This document shows positions 27,424 to 36,277 of a stretch of 64,000 nt of DNA, one piece after another. Numbering within the stretch: the stretch's first letter is position 1; each line of letters opens with the position of its first letter. The stretch spans positions 1 to 64,000 of the forward strand of contig NZ_JAJSOK010000023.1 of the NCBI RefSeq assembly GCF_021283305.1. The letters are read 5' to 3'. A program made the translations under genes and the position numbers. The notes below the pieces were generated by a model. That model did not search any database. It was not told the DNA's origin and saw only the letters and a program-made list of their open reading frames with translations. The stretch is from Pseudonocardia kujensis (GTDB lineage: Bacteria > Actinomycetota > Actinomycetes > Mycobacteriales > Pseudonocardiaceae).

Positions 27424-28374
27424 ATGTCCTTCACCTACGACCCCGAGTTCGCGGCCGCCATCGCCCCCTTGGGCGAGGCGATGGCCGCTGCCACCCCGCC
27501 CGCCGTCGGCGACGTCGAAGGCCGCCGCGTCAGGTGGGAGGCGATCATCGGCGCCGCGGACAAGGCCCAACCGGTGCCGGCCGACGTCACGGCCGTCGAG
27601 AAGTACGCGACCGCCGACGACGGAACGCGGATCACGATGCGCTGGTACGCCAAGGCGGGCGCGGCGCCGGGGCCTGCCGTGCTGTTCTTCCACGGCGGCG
27701 GCTACATCTTCGGCCACATCGACCACTTCGACGGGGCGGTCTCGCGCTACGTCTCGGCCAGCGGCGTGCCGTTCCTGTCGGTCGAGTACCGCCGCGCGCC
27801 GGAACACCCCTTCCCCACCCCGCTCGAGGACGGCTACGCCGCGCTGCGCTGGCTCCACGAGCACGCGAGCGAGCACGGCGTCGATCCCCGGCGGATCGCC
27901 GTGATGGGCGACAGCGCCGGTGCCGGCCTGACGGCCGGGCTGGCCATCCTCGCCCGCGACCGCGGCGGCCCCGCGATCGCCCGGCAGATCCTGATCATGC
28001 CCATGCTCGACGACCGCACCCGCACACCGGACCCGTACATCGCGCCGTTCGCGCTGTGGTCCTACGACGACAGCGACACCGCATGGCCCGCGCTGCTCGG
28101 CGCAGCCGACGGCGGGCCGGACGTGCCCGCCACAGCAGCCCCTGCTCGCCTGGAGGACGCGCGCGACCTACCGCCGGCCTACATCGAGATCGGCCAGATC
28201 GACGTCTTCCGCGACGAGGCCGCCGCCTACGCGATCAGGCTCAGCCGCGCGGGCGTGCCGACCGAGTTCCACCTGCACCCCGGGGTGCCTCACGAGTTCG
28301 ACTCCATCGCCTTCGACTCGGGCGTCGGCCGCCGCGCGATCGCCGACCGCGTCCGCGTCCTGAAGTCCCTCTCG
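27424..28374 (+). CDS. HSL-family alpha/beta-hydrolase (esterase); natural stop codon lost
   Basis: Residues 1-317 form a complete hormone-sensitive-lipase-type esterase: oxyanion motif HGGGYIFG (90-97), nucleophile GDSAGAG (Ser164), the acid region EIGQIDVFRDEA and the His region HPGVPHEFD. The family-like sequence ends at RVRVLKSL around 28374, but there is no in-frame stop. The frame stays open antisense through the MBL gene until 29454, giving a 676-residue chimera. A TGA lies one base out of frame at 28361-28363, so a single-base change near the 3' end is likely. A GC hairpin just downstream would normally end transcription. I give the domain boundary as the end. Confidence 0.72.
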
Positions 28375-28382
28375 CTTCGCGC

Positions 28383-28428
28383 GGCGGCCGTCGGACACGA
28401 CGGCGGCCGCCCCAGGCGCAAGCGCCTG
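28383..28428. terminator. GC-rich hairpins between convergent esterase and MBL genes
   Basis: GGCGGCCG (28383-28390) pairs with CGGCCGCC (28404-28411) with further TCG/CGA pairing inside. Immediately after, CAGGCGC-AA-GCGCCTG (28413-28428) is a perfect palindrome. No T-run follows. The position between two convergent genes fits a bidirectional terminator of the kind common in high-GC actinomycetes. Confidence 0.45.
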
Positions 28429-28476
28429 TCCAGGCCAGGCTGGGCAGCTCGTCCGCCATCGCGCGGACGAGGACTC

Positions 28477-29286
28477 CTACTGCGGGTCGTCGCTCCTGAA
28501 CCGGAACTCGCGGAGTCCGCCGGCGGTGACCAGCCGCCCGAAGGACAGGCCCGGGAGGTGCGCGGGGGCGAAGAGATCGCCGGTGGCCGCGAGCTCGTCG
28601 GCGATCGCGGCGCGTACGGCGTTGGCGGCCCTCCTGTCCACGTCGAACATCCCCTCCCACTCCGGGTCGGTGAGTTCGTTGACCGTGTGCACGACGTCCC
28701 CGAGCAGCAGCGCGCGCTCCCCCGCGTCGCTCAGCACAAAGACGGTGGAGCCTGGGGTGTGGCCCGGTGCGGGGCGGGCGCGCAGGCCCGGGAGCAGCTC
28801 GACCTCCTCGTCGAAGGTCTCCAGCTGGGCCTCGAGGGGTGCGAGGGCCTCCGACATCGTGTCCTCCGCGCCCGCGCCGTGCAGGAAGTAGGCCCAGTCC
28901 GCGGCGTGCACCCGGTACGTCGCGCGGGGGAAGGTCGGCCGGCCCTGTGTGGTGGCCCAGCCGACGTGGTCCACGTGCAGGTGCGTGAACACGACGTCCG
29001 TGACGTCCTCCGGCGCCACCCCCGCCCCGATCAGGTTCGCGGGCAGGTCACCGGTCGTGAAGGCCTCGTGGATGAAGCCGTTCCCCGCACCGAGGTCGAC
29101 CAGGACCGTGCGGTCCCGGCTCCGGACGAGGAAGGCGCCGATGCCCATGTGGACCCTGCCCTCGGCGTCCAACGGCTGGTGCGGACAGTCCCAGGCCGAG
29201 CCCCGGACGTGCCGCACGGCCATGTCCAGCGGCAACCGCGCGTCGCCGTCGAGTACCGGAAGGACCTCGATCGACCCGATCTTCAT
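28477..29286 (-). CDS. Metallo-beta-lactamase-fold hydrolase
   Basis: The 269-residue protein has the zinc motif THLHVDHVGW, a later metal-binding His in PAPGHTPGSTVF, Asp in LLGDVVHT and His in FAPAHLPG. These are the full ligand set of AHL-lactonase/glyoxalase-like MBL enzymes. The start at ATG 29286 overlaps the stop of the upstream oxidoreductase (ATGA). It would hydrolyse a lactone, ester or thioester intermediate. A truncated duplicate of its 3' end is at 25066-25245. Confidence 0.87.
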   Translation of the reverse strand: MKIGSIEVLPVLDGDARLPLDMAVRHVRGSAWDCPHQPLDAEGRVHMGIGAFLVRSRDRTVLVDLGAGNGFIHEAFTTGDLPANLIGAGVAPEDVTDVVFTHLHVDHVGWATTQGRPTFPRATYRVHAADWAYFLHGAGAEDTMSEALAPLEAQLETFDEEVELLPGLRARPAPGHTPGSTVFVLSDAGERALLLGDVVHTVNELTDPEWEGMFDVDRRAANAVRAAIADELAATGDLFAPAHLPGLSFGRLVTAGGLREFRFRSDDPQ

Positions 29287-30251
29287 GGCCGGACCACCAC
29301 CTTCCCGACGGCTCCGCGTTCCACCGCATCGTGTGCCTCGGCCACCCGCTCCAGCGGATACGAGGTGATCGGCAGCGCCGTGAGCCCACCGGTCGCGAGG
29401 ACCTCCGACGTCCACCGGACCGCCGCGGCCAGTTGCTCCGCGGGCACGGTGTAGAGCAGCGCGAACACCAGCACGGCGTTCGCGCTCATCAGCGCCCCGC
29501 CGGGCAGGGTGAGCGTCTCGTCGGCGGCGTAGGTCGCGATCGTGCCGCCGCGGGCGAGCACCCGCAGGTCCAGGTCGAGGTTCGCCATCGGGGCCACCTC
29601 GACGATCCGGTCGACGGGCCCCACCAGCTCGAGGATGCGGTCGGCGGCGTCCGCGGCGGTGTAGCGCACGACGTGCTCGGCGCCCGCCTGTTCGGCCAGG
29701 GCCTGCTTCTCGGGTGAGCTCACGGTCGCGACGACCCGTGCCCCGGCGGCACGCGCCAGCTCGATCGCGTAGTGCCCCACCGCCCCCGCTCCCCCGGCGA
29801 CGAGCACGGTCCGCCCCTTCAGCCCCTCGGGCGCCCCGCCGAGGCAGTGCGCGGCGGTCAGCGCGGGCACGCCGAGGCAGGCCCCCAGGTCGTCGGAGGC
29901 GGTGTCCGGCAACGGAACGGCCTGCACCGCCGGCACGACGGCGTACTCGGCCGCGGTCCCGTACCGGTTGCGATAGGCCGCCAGGTACAGCCACACCCGC
30001 TGCCCGACGGTGAGCCCTACGACCCCTTTCCCGAGCGCGTCGACCACCCCGGCGCCGTCGTGGTGCGGCACCTGGAAGCCGTCCGGGCGGCGGGCGGTGA
30101 GCCCGGCACGCCCCTTCCAGTCCGTCGGGTTGACCCCCGAGGTGGCCATCCGGACGCGCACCTGCCCCGGGCCGGGCGCCGGCGCCTCCAGGTCGACGAC
30201 CTCCAGCACCTCGGCCGCGGGGCCGGGCCGCTGGTAGAGGGCGGCCCTCAC
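29283..30251 (-). CDS. Zinc-independent NADPH:quinone-reductase-like oxidoreductase
   Basis: The 322-residue MDR protein opens VRAALYQRPGPAAEVLEV from GTG 30251, has DGAGVVDALGKGVVGLTVGQRVWLY, and a cofactor loop VLVAGGAGAVGHYAIELARAAGA. The structural zinc cysteines of alcohol dehydrogenases are absent. It overlaps the epimerase stop upstream (GTGA) and the MBL start downstream (ATGA), so it sits inside one polycistron. It likely reduces an enone or quinone in the same pathway. Confidence 0.85.
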   Translation of the reverse strand: MRAALYQRPGPAAEVLEVVDLEAPAPGPGQVRVRMATSGVNPTDWKGRAGLTARRPDGFQVPHHDGAGVVDALGKGVVGLTVGQRVWLYLAAYRNRYGTAAEYAVVPAVQAVPLPDTASDDLGACLGVPALTAAHCLGGAPEGLKGRTVLVAGGAGAVGHYAIELARAAGARVVATVSSPEKQALAEQAGAEHVVRYTAADAADRILELVGPVDRIVEVAPMANLDLDLRVLARGGTIATYAADETLTLPGGALMSANAVLVFALLYTVPAEQLAAAVRWTSEVLATGGLTALPITSYPLERVAEAHDAVERGAVGKVVVRP

Positions 30252-31216
30252 CGTTGCGCCCGCACGTGGCCGACGTAGTGGCGGACCGCCCGCTCGGGGT
30301 CGAAGCGGGGGCTCCACCCCAGGTCCTCCGCGATCCGCGTGTTGTCCAGGACCATGTAGGCGCTCTCCTTCGCGTCCATGGGGTTCAGTCCCGGGCCGAC
30401 GTCCAGTTCGGCCGCGGGGAGGACCGTCCGGATGACGTCCGCGAACTCGGCCACCGACAGCGCACGGCCGCTGGACACGTTGTACGCCCGATGGCGCAGC
30501 GGTTCCGGGGCCGCCACCACCGTGGCGATCGCCTCGGCGACGTCCAGGACGTAGACGAGGTCGTCCCGCTCCTCCCCGCCGTGGGCGAGGGCGAACGGCA
30601 GGCCGCCGGCGGGCAGCTCGATCATCGCGCTGTAGGCCGACACCAGGCCGATGCCGACGTTCCCGCCGTGGCGCTGCAGCTTCCCCGGCCCGTAGATCGT
30701 GGAGAACCGCAGGCTGACGCACTCCAGGTCGGTGGTGCGGCCGTACCAGCCCAGGACGTCCTCGGCGGCGGTCTTGGTGATGTCGTACATCCCGCGGGGC
30801 AGCCGCTCCCCGTCCTCGGTGATCGGCTCGTAGGTCGGGAAGCCGCGCTTGCCCGTGGTCGGGCCGTAGACCGCCTTCGAGCTGGTGTTCACCACCCGTC
30901 GGACGCCCGCGGCGGCGGCCGACGCACACACCTGCGCAGTGCCGCCGATGTTCACGGCGATCGCCGTGTGCGGATCCTGCTCGGCGGCGACGAACGCCGC
31001 GAGGTGCACGACGCACTCGGAACCGCGCATCGCCCCGGTCAGCCGGTCCGCGTCCCGGATGTCGCTCACGACCAGCTCGATCCGGTCCGCGACGTCCTGC
31101 ACCAGCGTCAGGTCCTCGCGGTTCTCGACGACCACCACCTCGTGCCCGCGGCCGAGGAGCTCCCGCACGACCCAGGCCCCGTTGACCCCGAGGCCGCCCG
31201 TCACCGTCACCCGCAT
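30248..31216 (-). CDS. NAD-dependent epimerase/dehydratase family protein
   Basis: From ATG 31216 the 322-residue product has the extended-SDR NAD loop VTGGLGVNGAWV, VHLAAF, TSSKAVYG and the catalytic YDITK. This is the UDP-sugar-epimerase/dehydratase group, but the operon is catabolic, so a dehydrogenase or reductase role on a non-sugar is possible. The start is 4 bp after the SDR stop upstream. An upstream in-frame extension to 31285 is arginine-rich and overlaps that gene, so it is not used. Confidence 0.85.
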   Translation of the reverse strand: MRVTVTGGLGVNGAWVVRELLGRGHEVVVVENREDLTLVQDVADRIELVVSDIRDADRLTGAMRGSECVVHLAAFVAAEQDPHTAIAVNIGGTAQVCASAAAAGVRRVVNTSSKAVYGPTTGKRGFPTYEPITEDGERLPRGMYDITKTAAEDVLGWYGRTTDLECVSLRFSTIYGPGKLQRHGGNVGIGLVSAYSAMIELPAGGLPFALAHGGEERDDLVYVLDVAEAIATVVAAPEPLRHRAYNVSSGRALSVAEFADVIRTVLPAAELDVGPGLNPMDAKESAYMVLDNTRIAEDLGWSPRFDPERAVRHYVGHVRAQR

Positions 31217-31220
31217 CGGC

Positions 31221-32030
31221 TCACTCCTCCCGCGCCAGCCGCCGGAAGGACGGCACCATCGGCGCGTACGCCGACATCCCACCATCGACGACGAGCACGT
31301 GACCGTTGATGAACGCGGCGTCCGGCGAGGCGAGGAACAACGCGGCCAACGCGACGTCGTCGGGGCGGCCGAGACGCGGGGCGGCCATGTGCTCGGCGAG
31401 CACCTCGGTCTGCTCCGCGGTGTACATGCCCTCCGTGCCGGGCGAGACGATCGGGCCCGGTGCCACGACGTTGCACCGGATCCCCTGCCTGCCGTACTCG
31501 ACGGCGATCGACCTCGACAGCCCGATCACCCCCGCCTTCGCCGTGGCGTAGGCCGGCCGCGACTCCAACGGGAGCCAGCCGACCAGGGACGACGCGTTGG
31601 TGATGCTCCCGCCGCCTCGCCGGAGCATGTGCGGCAGGGCGTACTTCGCGGTGAACACGCAACCCATCAGGTCCACGCCGAGCTGCCGCGCCCACGCCGA
31701 GGCGTCGGCGCCGGCCAGAGCGACGTCCTCGGCCACCACGCCCCGGTTCGAGGCGTAGTTCTGGAGGACGTCCACGCCGCCGAAGGTCCGCGCGGTGAAG
31801 TCGACGAGTGCCTCCACCTCCGCCTCGTCGGAGACGTCCGCGGCGTAGGGCTCGGCGACGCCCCCCTCGTCCCGGATCCGTTCGACCGTGGCCGCCGCAC
31901 CCGCCTTGTCGAGGTCCGCGACGACGACGCGGGCCCCCTCTCGCGCGAAGACCTCGGCCGTGGCCGCCCCGATCCCCGAGCCGGCGCCCGTGACCAGCGC
32001 CGACCTTCCGGTCAGCCGCCCCGAGCTCAT
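31221..32030 (-). CDS. Short-chain dehydrogenase/reductase
   Basis: The 269-residue classical SDR has TGAGSGIG near the N-terminus, the catalytic YATAK and the PGPI substrate loop. The structural NNAG motif is replaced by NYASN, an uncommon change. Its ATG overlaps the transporter stop (ATGA at 32027-32030). It probably oxidises a secondary alcohol in the operon's pathway. Confidence 0.86.
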   Translation of the reverse strand: MSSGRLTGRSALVTGAGSGIGAATAEVFAREGARVVVADLDKAGAAATVERIRDEGGVAEPYAADVSDEAEVEALVDFTARTFGGVDVLQNYASNRGVVAEDVALAGADASAWARQLGVDLMGCVFTAKYALPHMLRRGGGSITNASSLVGWLPLESRPAYATAKAGVIGLSRSIAVEYGRQGIRCNVVAPGPIVSPGTEGMYTAEQTEVLAEHMAAPRLGRPDDVALAALFLASPDAAFINGHVLVVDGGMSAYAPMVPSFRRLAREE

Positions 32031-33343
32031 GACACCGAGCTCCGACGCACCGACACCGACGTGACGACCACGACGAGGGTGACCAGTCCGGCCGCCGTCA
32101 TGTACCAGGCCGGGGAGAGCGTGTTCCCGGTCAGCTCGATCAGCAGCGTCGCGACGAACGGCGCCGTGCCCGCGAAGATCGCGGAGCCGAAGCCGTACCC
32201 GATCCCGAAGCCCGAGGCCCGCACCTTCGTGGGGAAGAGCTCCGCGAACAGCGCCGGGATCGCCCCGCCGAAGGCCGCCACCGGCACCCACAGGATCAGC
32301 TGGCCGAGCAGCGCGGACCCGAAGCCCGACAAGCTCATCACCAGCAGGCTCGGGTAGGGCAGGAGCACCGTCAGCACACAGGCGAAGATCAGGATCGTCC
32401 GTCGGCCGTACCGGTCCGACAGGTGACCGAACACGAGCACCATGACCACTCCGAACGTCGTGGCCAGGACGACGCTGGTCAACGCCTGCACCGCGGGCAG
32501 CCCCACGACGGTGCGGATGTAGGTGAGCACGAAGGCCTGCGCGGTGGCGGACGCGACGCTGAACCCGATGCAGATCCCGATCAGCGTCAGGAACGCGCGC
32601 CAGTGCTCGCGGAAGAGCGTTCGCAGGGGACTCTTCGCCCGCGCGTTCTCGGCCCTGACCGCCTCGAACTCCGGCGACTCGGCGATCCGGTAGCGCAGAT
32701 AGAGCCCGATCACCAGCAGCGGGAAGCCGAGCAGGAACGGGATCCGCCAGCCCCAGCCGCTGAGCGCGTCCGCGGGCATCCCGATCGTGAGGAGCAGCAC
32801 CACCAGGGCGCCGAGCACGCTGCCCGCCGTCGAGGAGAAGAAGGCGAAGGACCCGTAGAGGCCGCGGCGGTGCCGCGGCGCGTGCTCGACCAGGAAGCTG
32901 GCGGACGTCCCGAACTCGCCACCGACGGACAGCCCCTGCAACAGGCGCGCGATGCAGAGCAGCAGCGGCGCCACGACCCCGGCCTGGGCGTACGTGGGCA
33001 TGACGCCGATCAGCACCGTGGTCACGCCCATGAGCAGGACGGAGATCGCCAGCGGGATCCGCCTGCCGAGCCGGTCCGCGAGCCTGCCGAACACGATGGC
33101 GCCCACCGGCCGCATCACGAACCCGACGGCGTAGAGGGCCAGGGTGGAGAGGATCGCCGCCAGCTGGTCCCCCGAGGGGAAGAACAGCTGCGAGATGACC
33201 GGCGTGAGCGAGGCGAAGATCGCGAAGTCGTAGAACTCGAGGGCGTTGCCGGTGCCCGCGGCGACGACGGACCGGCGGGAGAGCCCTGCGGGGGCCGGCG
33301 CGGGGGGCGAGCTCACCGCGTCGGGCGGGGATGACTGAGACAT
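32027..33343 (-). CDS. MHS-family MFS transporter (organic acid/betaine type)
   Basis: The 438-residue protein has twelve predicted membrane segments and the metabolite:H+ symporter signatures GNALEFYDFAIFA, GRLADRLGRRIP and RLLQGLSVGGEFGTSASFL. A repeated motif A reads GHLSDRYGRR. Characterised members import proline/betaine, shikimate, 2-oxoglutarate or dicarboxylates. It precedes the SDR with overlapping codons, so it likely imports the substrate of that operon. The N-terminal 22 residues are a cytoplasmic proline-rich tail. Confidence 0.88.
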   Translation of the reverse strand: MSQSSPPDAVSSPPAPAPAGLSRRSVVAAGTGNALEFYDFAIFASLTPVISQLFFPSGDQLAAILSTLALYAVGFVMRPVGAIVFGRLADRLGRRIPLAISVLLMGVTTVLIGVMPTYAQAGVVAPLLLCIARLLQGLSVGGEFGTSASFLVEHAPRHRRGLYGSFAFFSSTAGSVLGALVVLLLTIGMPADALSGWGWRIPFLLGFPLLVIGLYLRYRIAESPEFEAVRAENARAKSPLRTLFREHWRAFLTLIGICIGFSVASATAQAFVLTYIRTVVGLPAVQALTSVVLATTFGVVMVLVFGHLSDRYGRRTILIFACVLTVLLPYPSLLVMSLSGFGSALLGQLILWVPVAAFGGAIPALFAELFPTKVRASGFGIGYGFGSAIFAGTAPFVATLLIELTGNTLSPAWYMTAAGLVTLVVVVTSVSVRRSSVS

Positions 33344-33370
33344 CGTTGTCCTTAGCTCATCGGGGGCGGA

Positions 33371-34561
33371 TCAGACGGCGACGGGATCGGTCACACGGTC
33401 GAGCCGGGGGGCGACGTCCTCGGCGAAGATCCGGAGACCGCGCACGGTCTCCTCGTGGGTCAGGTGCCCGGCCTGTCCCATGAGCAGCAGGTTGCCGAAG
33501 CCGCCCACGTGCTCGTGGAAGCGTTCGAGCTGCCCGGCGACCGTCGCGGGGCTGCCGGCGAACACGATGCCCTTCTCGATCAGTTCGTCGAGCGACATCG
33601 TCGACAGGTCCTTCGACACCCGGCCACCCTGGCCGGGCAGCAGGGCGGGGTCGCCGATCGCGCTGCGGGCCCGCAGCCCCGCGGCCCTGGCCTGGTACGG
33701 GATGTACCCGGGCGGGTAGAGGAACTCGGTCGCCACCTTGTTGGAGTGGATGTACCAGAGGAGTTTGCGAGCCCCCTCCAGCCCTTCCTCGTCCGTCCGT
33801 CCGGTGTAGACCAGTGCCGCGTAGCCGAACTTCTCGTCCCCGGCGGCCGGCCTGCCCGTCTCGGCGAGGCGGTCCCGGTACTCCTGGAAGACGCGGCGGG
33901 TCCCGTCGAGGCCGGTCAGGAACGTGCCGATCGTGTAGCCGTTGTCGGCCACCCGCGCGGCGCTGCCGGGGCTGACCGCCGTGACCCAGACCGGCGGGGT
34001 GGGCTGCTGATAGGGCCGCGGCCAGATGTTGACCTGGCGGTGGTGGAAGTACTCACCCTCCCAGTTGAAGGGGCCGTCGTGGGTGGACCAGGCACGGGTG
34101 ATGAGGTCGATCGCCTCCCACATGCGCTCGGTCATCCCGATGGGCTTGGTGTTGGTGGCGGCGATCTCGTAGGGCACGCCCTTCACGAAGCCGACCTCGA
34201 GCCTGCCGTGGCTGAGCAGGTCGACCAGCGCCATCTCCTCGGCGATGCGGACGGGGTCCTTGCGGTTCGCCACGGGGTTGCCCAACAGCAGGATCCGGGC
34301 CTTCGAGGTCACCCGGGCCAGCACCCCGGCGACGACCGGCGCGACCGAGTTCATGCAGGTCGCGGTGGAGTGGTGTTCGTTGACCATCACGTTGAGGCCG
34401 CACTCGTCCGCGACCTGCCACTCGCGGATGTAGCGGTCCCACAGAGCCGCGGCGTGCGCGGGGTCGATCAGGCCGTTGGGCAGGGTGACCCGGATCGAGG
34501 AGTACTCGCCCGGCTCGGGGAGATCGGGGTAGGCGGTCTCGCTGAAGTGCCAGTGCTGCAC
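33371..34561 (-). CDS. LLM-class flavin-dependent oxidoreductase (luciferase-like monooxygenase)
   Basis: The 396-residue product is a bacterial-luciferase-type TIM barrel: NVMVNEHHSTATCMNSVAPVVAGVLARVT, ILLLGNPVANRKDPVRIAEEMALVDLLSHGRLEVGFVKG, and FAGSPATVAGQLE in the C-terminal part. These enzymes use FMNH2 or F420H2; the FMN monooxygenase type is more likely given the EHH motif. It lies 27 bp before the transporter start and 18 bp after the hydrolase, in one operon. It may perform a Baeyer-Villiger-type or hydroxylating step. Confidence 0.87.
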   Translation of the reverse strand: MQHWHFSETAYPDLPEPGEYSSIRVTLPNGLIDPAHAAALWDRYIREWQVADECGLNVMVNEHHSTATCMNSVAPVVAGVLARVTSKARILLLGNPVANRKDPVRIAEEMALVDLLSHGRLEVGFVKGVPYEIAATNTKPIGMTERMWEAIDLITRAWSTHDGPFNWEGEYFHHRQVNIWPRPYQQPTPPVWVTAVSPGSAARVADNGYTIGTFLTGLDGTRRVFQEYRDRLAETGRPAAGDEKFGYAALVYTGRTDEEGLEGARKLLWYIHSNKVATEFLYPPGYIPYQARAAGLRARSAIGDPALLPGQGGRVSKDLSTMSLDELIEKGIVFAGSPATVAGQLERFHEHVGGFGNLLLMGQAGHLTHEETVRGLRIFAEDVAPRLDRVTDPVAV

Positions 34562-34579
34562 GGGGTTCCCTCCTCGGGA

Positions 34580-35377
34580 TCAGACGGCGGACTTGGCGAC
34601 GAGCCGGGCGAGGTCCTCCGGACGCTCCACCTGCGGACGGTGCCCGGCGCCGTCGACGAGCTCGAACCGGGCACCCGGGATCCGCTCGGCCAGGCCGCGG
34701 CCGTGGTCCGGCGCGACGATGCCGTCGCGGTCGCCCCAGACGACCGTGGTCGGTACCGAGATGCGCCAGGTCCAGTCGGGCAGCCGCGGATTGTGCAGGA
34801 AGGGCTCCCACCCGTAGGTCACGAGCGCCTCCTCGTTGCGCGCCACCTCGAGCACCGCCTCGACCGGAGCTGCGCCGAGGTCGCCGAGCGCGTGCCGCGG
34901 GTCCGCGTAGGTCAGCCGGTCCAGCTCCTCGTGCGGCGTGGCGAAGAGGTCGACGACGTCGCGGTCCAGCCGGCCGCCGAGCTTGACCCCGAGCGCGTCG
35001 ACCAGCACGAGCCGGCCGATCCGCGCGCAGCTGCGGACCGCCATCTCCAGCGCGACCCACCCGCCGAACTGCAGCCCGACGACCGTGACGTCGGTGCACC
35101 CGGACCGGTCGAGCCACTCCAGGTAGAGGTAGGCGAGATCGTCGACCGACCGGCACCAGTCCGGCCGGGGCGAGCGGCCGAAGCCGGGGTGCGAGGGCGC
35201 CACGACGGTGAACTCCTCGGCCAACGCGTCGAGGAACGAGGCGTCCTCGTCGGCGCGCTCGGCGCCGGGGAGCACGAGGGCCACCCGCTCGCCCGTCCCG
35301 CTGCGACGGGTGTCGAGGGGGACTCCGGGGAGGAACTCGACGCCGACGCCGGCGTCGACCAGGTCAAGTGTCTGCAC
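34580..35377 (-). CDS. Alpha/beta-hydrolase with glutamine at the nucleophile position
   Basis: From GTG 35377 (GGAGG 7 bp upstream) the 265-residue protein follows the meta-cleavage-hydrolase pattern: SHPGFGRSPRP, VVGLQFGGWVALEMA and a terminal DGAGHRPQVERPEDLA with the catalytic His. The elbow GxSxG reads GLQFG, with a CAG codon, so the usual serine is glutamine. It may be inactive as a hydrolase or work by another mechanism. It is the first gene of the LLM/MHS/SDR operon, with the 16-bp motif 75 bp upstream. Confidence 0.8.
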   Translation of the reverse strand: MQTLDLVDAGVGVEFLPGVPLDTRRSGTGERVALVLPGAERADEDASFLDALAEEFTVVAPSHPGFGRSPRPDWCRSVDDLAYLYLEWLDRSGCTDVTVVGLQFGGWVALEMAVRSCARIGRLVLVDALGVKLGGRLDRDVVDLFATPHEELDRLTYADPRHALGDLGAAPVEAVLEVARNEEALVTYGWEPFLHNPRLPDWTWRISVPTTVVWGDRDGIVAPDHGRGLAERIPGARFELVDGAGHRPQVERPEDLARLVAKSAV

Positions 35378-35451
35378 AGGTGCCTCCAACTCGGGCCGGG
35401 GCCCGGTGAGTGTCGGTGTCGCCAAGTCTGGCCGCGCGCGGCGGCCGTGAC

Positions 35452-35467
35452 TGTGACCTGGATCCGG
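35452..35467 (+). promoter_or_regulatory. 16-bp conserved site upstream of hydrolase/LLM operon (copy 1)
   Basis: TGTGACCTGGATCCGG lies 75-90 bp before the operon start (GTG 35377). The same 16 bases occur at 42452-42467, 66 bp before the other LLM gene. A related site (TGTGACC...) is at 41504. The TGTGA half resembles CRP/FNR operators and a CRP-family gene lies in the cluster. Confidence 0.5.
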
Positions 35468-35471
35468 CGGT

Positions 35472-36266
35472 CTATCCCCTGCTCGGGGTGGCGGTTCCGG
35501 TCGCGCTGCGGCCGCCGTCGACCACGTACTGGGCACCGGTCGTGTTGGAGGCCAGGTCCGAGCAGAGGAAGAGGACGACGTTGGCGACCTCGTCCGGCGT
35601 GCTGTAGCGGCCGGTGGGCTGCGCGGCCCGGTTCCGCGCGGTGAGCCCTGCGGGGTCGTCCGGTGCGATCTGCTCCTCGAGGCGGCACATCGCGTCGGTG
35701 TCGACCGGGCCGGGGCACACGGCGTTGACCCGGATCCCCTGCCGCGCGACCTCGCCTGCCGCCGTCTTCGTCAGCCCGATCACGGCGTGCTTCGACGCGA
35801 CGTACGCCGACGCACCGGGGGTGGCGATGAGGCCCGCCACCGAGGCCGTGTTCACCACCGCGCCGCAGCCCTGGGAGATCATCACGGGCAGGACGTACCG
35901 CAGGCCCAGGAACACACCGGTGACGTTCACCGCCAGCACCGCGGCGAAATCCGCCTCGTCGTACTCGGCGACCGGCGCCACCGTGCCGCCGATCCCGGCG
36001 TTGTTGAAGAAGCAGTCGATCCGGCCGAACTCCTCGACCGCCGTCCGCACGTAGGCCTGCACCTGGGCGGAGTCGCCGACGTCCGCGCGCACCGCGAGCG
36101 CCTTGGCCCCCGCCTCCAGCACGGTCTCGGCCGTCGCCTCGGCCGCCGCCGCGTCCCGGTCGACCACGACCACCGCGGCACCGTGGCGCGCGAACGCCAC
36201 GCAGGCCGCCCGCCCGATGCCGCTGCCGCCGCCGGTGACCAGCGCGACCTTGCCGGTGAAGTCCAT
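35472..36266 (-). CDS. Short-chain dehydrogenase/reductase (classical)
   Basis: The 264-residue SDR has every classical motif: TGGGSGIG, NNAGI, the catalytic Ser in NTASVAG, YVASK and the PGPVDTD loop. The C-terminal DGGRSATGTATPSRG tail is short. It starts 12 bp after the neighbouring SDR stop at 36278. It likely converts a hydroxy/oxo intermediate. Confidence 0.88.
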   Translation of the reverse strand: MDFTGKVALVTGGGSGIGRAACVAFARHGAAVVVVDRDAAAAEATAETVLEAGAKALAVRADVGDSAQVQAYVRTAVEEFGRIDCFFNNAGIGGTVAPVAEYDEADFAAVLAVNVTGVFLGLRYVLPVMISQGCGAVVNTASVAGLIATPGASAYVASKHAVIGLTKTAAGEVARQGIRVNAVCPGPVDTDAMCRLEEQIAPDDPAGLTARNRAAQPTGRYSTPDEVANVVLFLCSDLASNTTGAQYVVDGGRSATGTATPSRG

Positions 36267-36277
36267 CGTTCTCTCCT

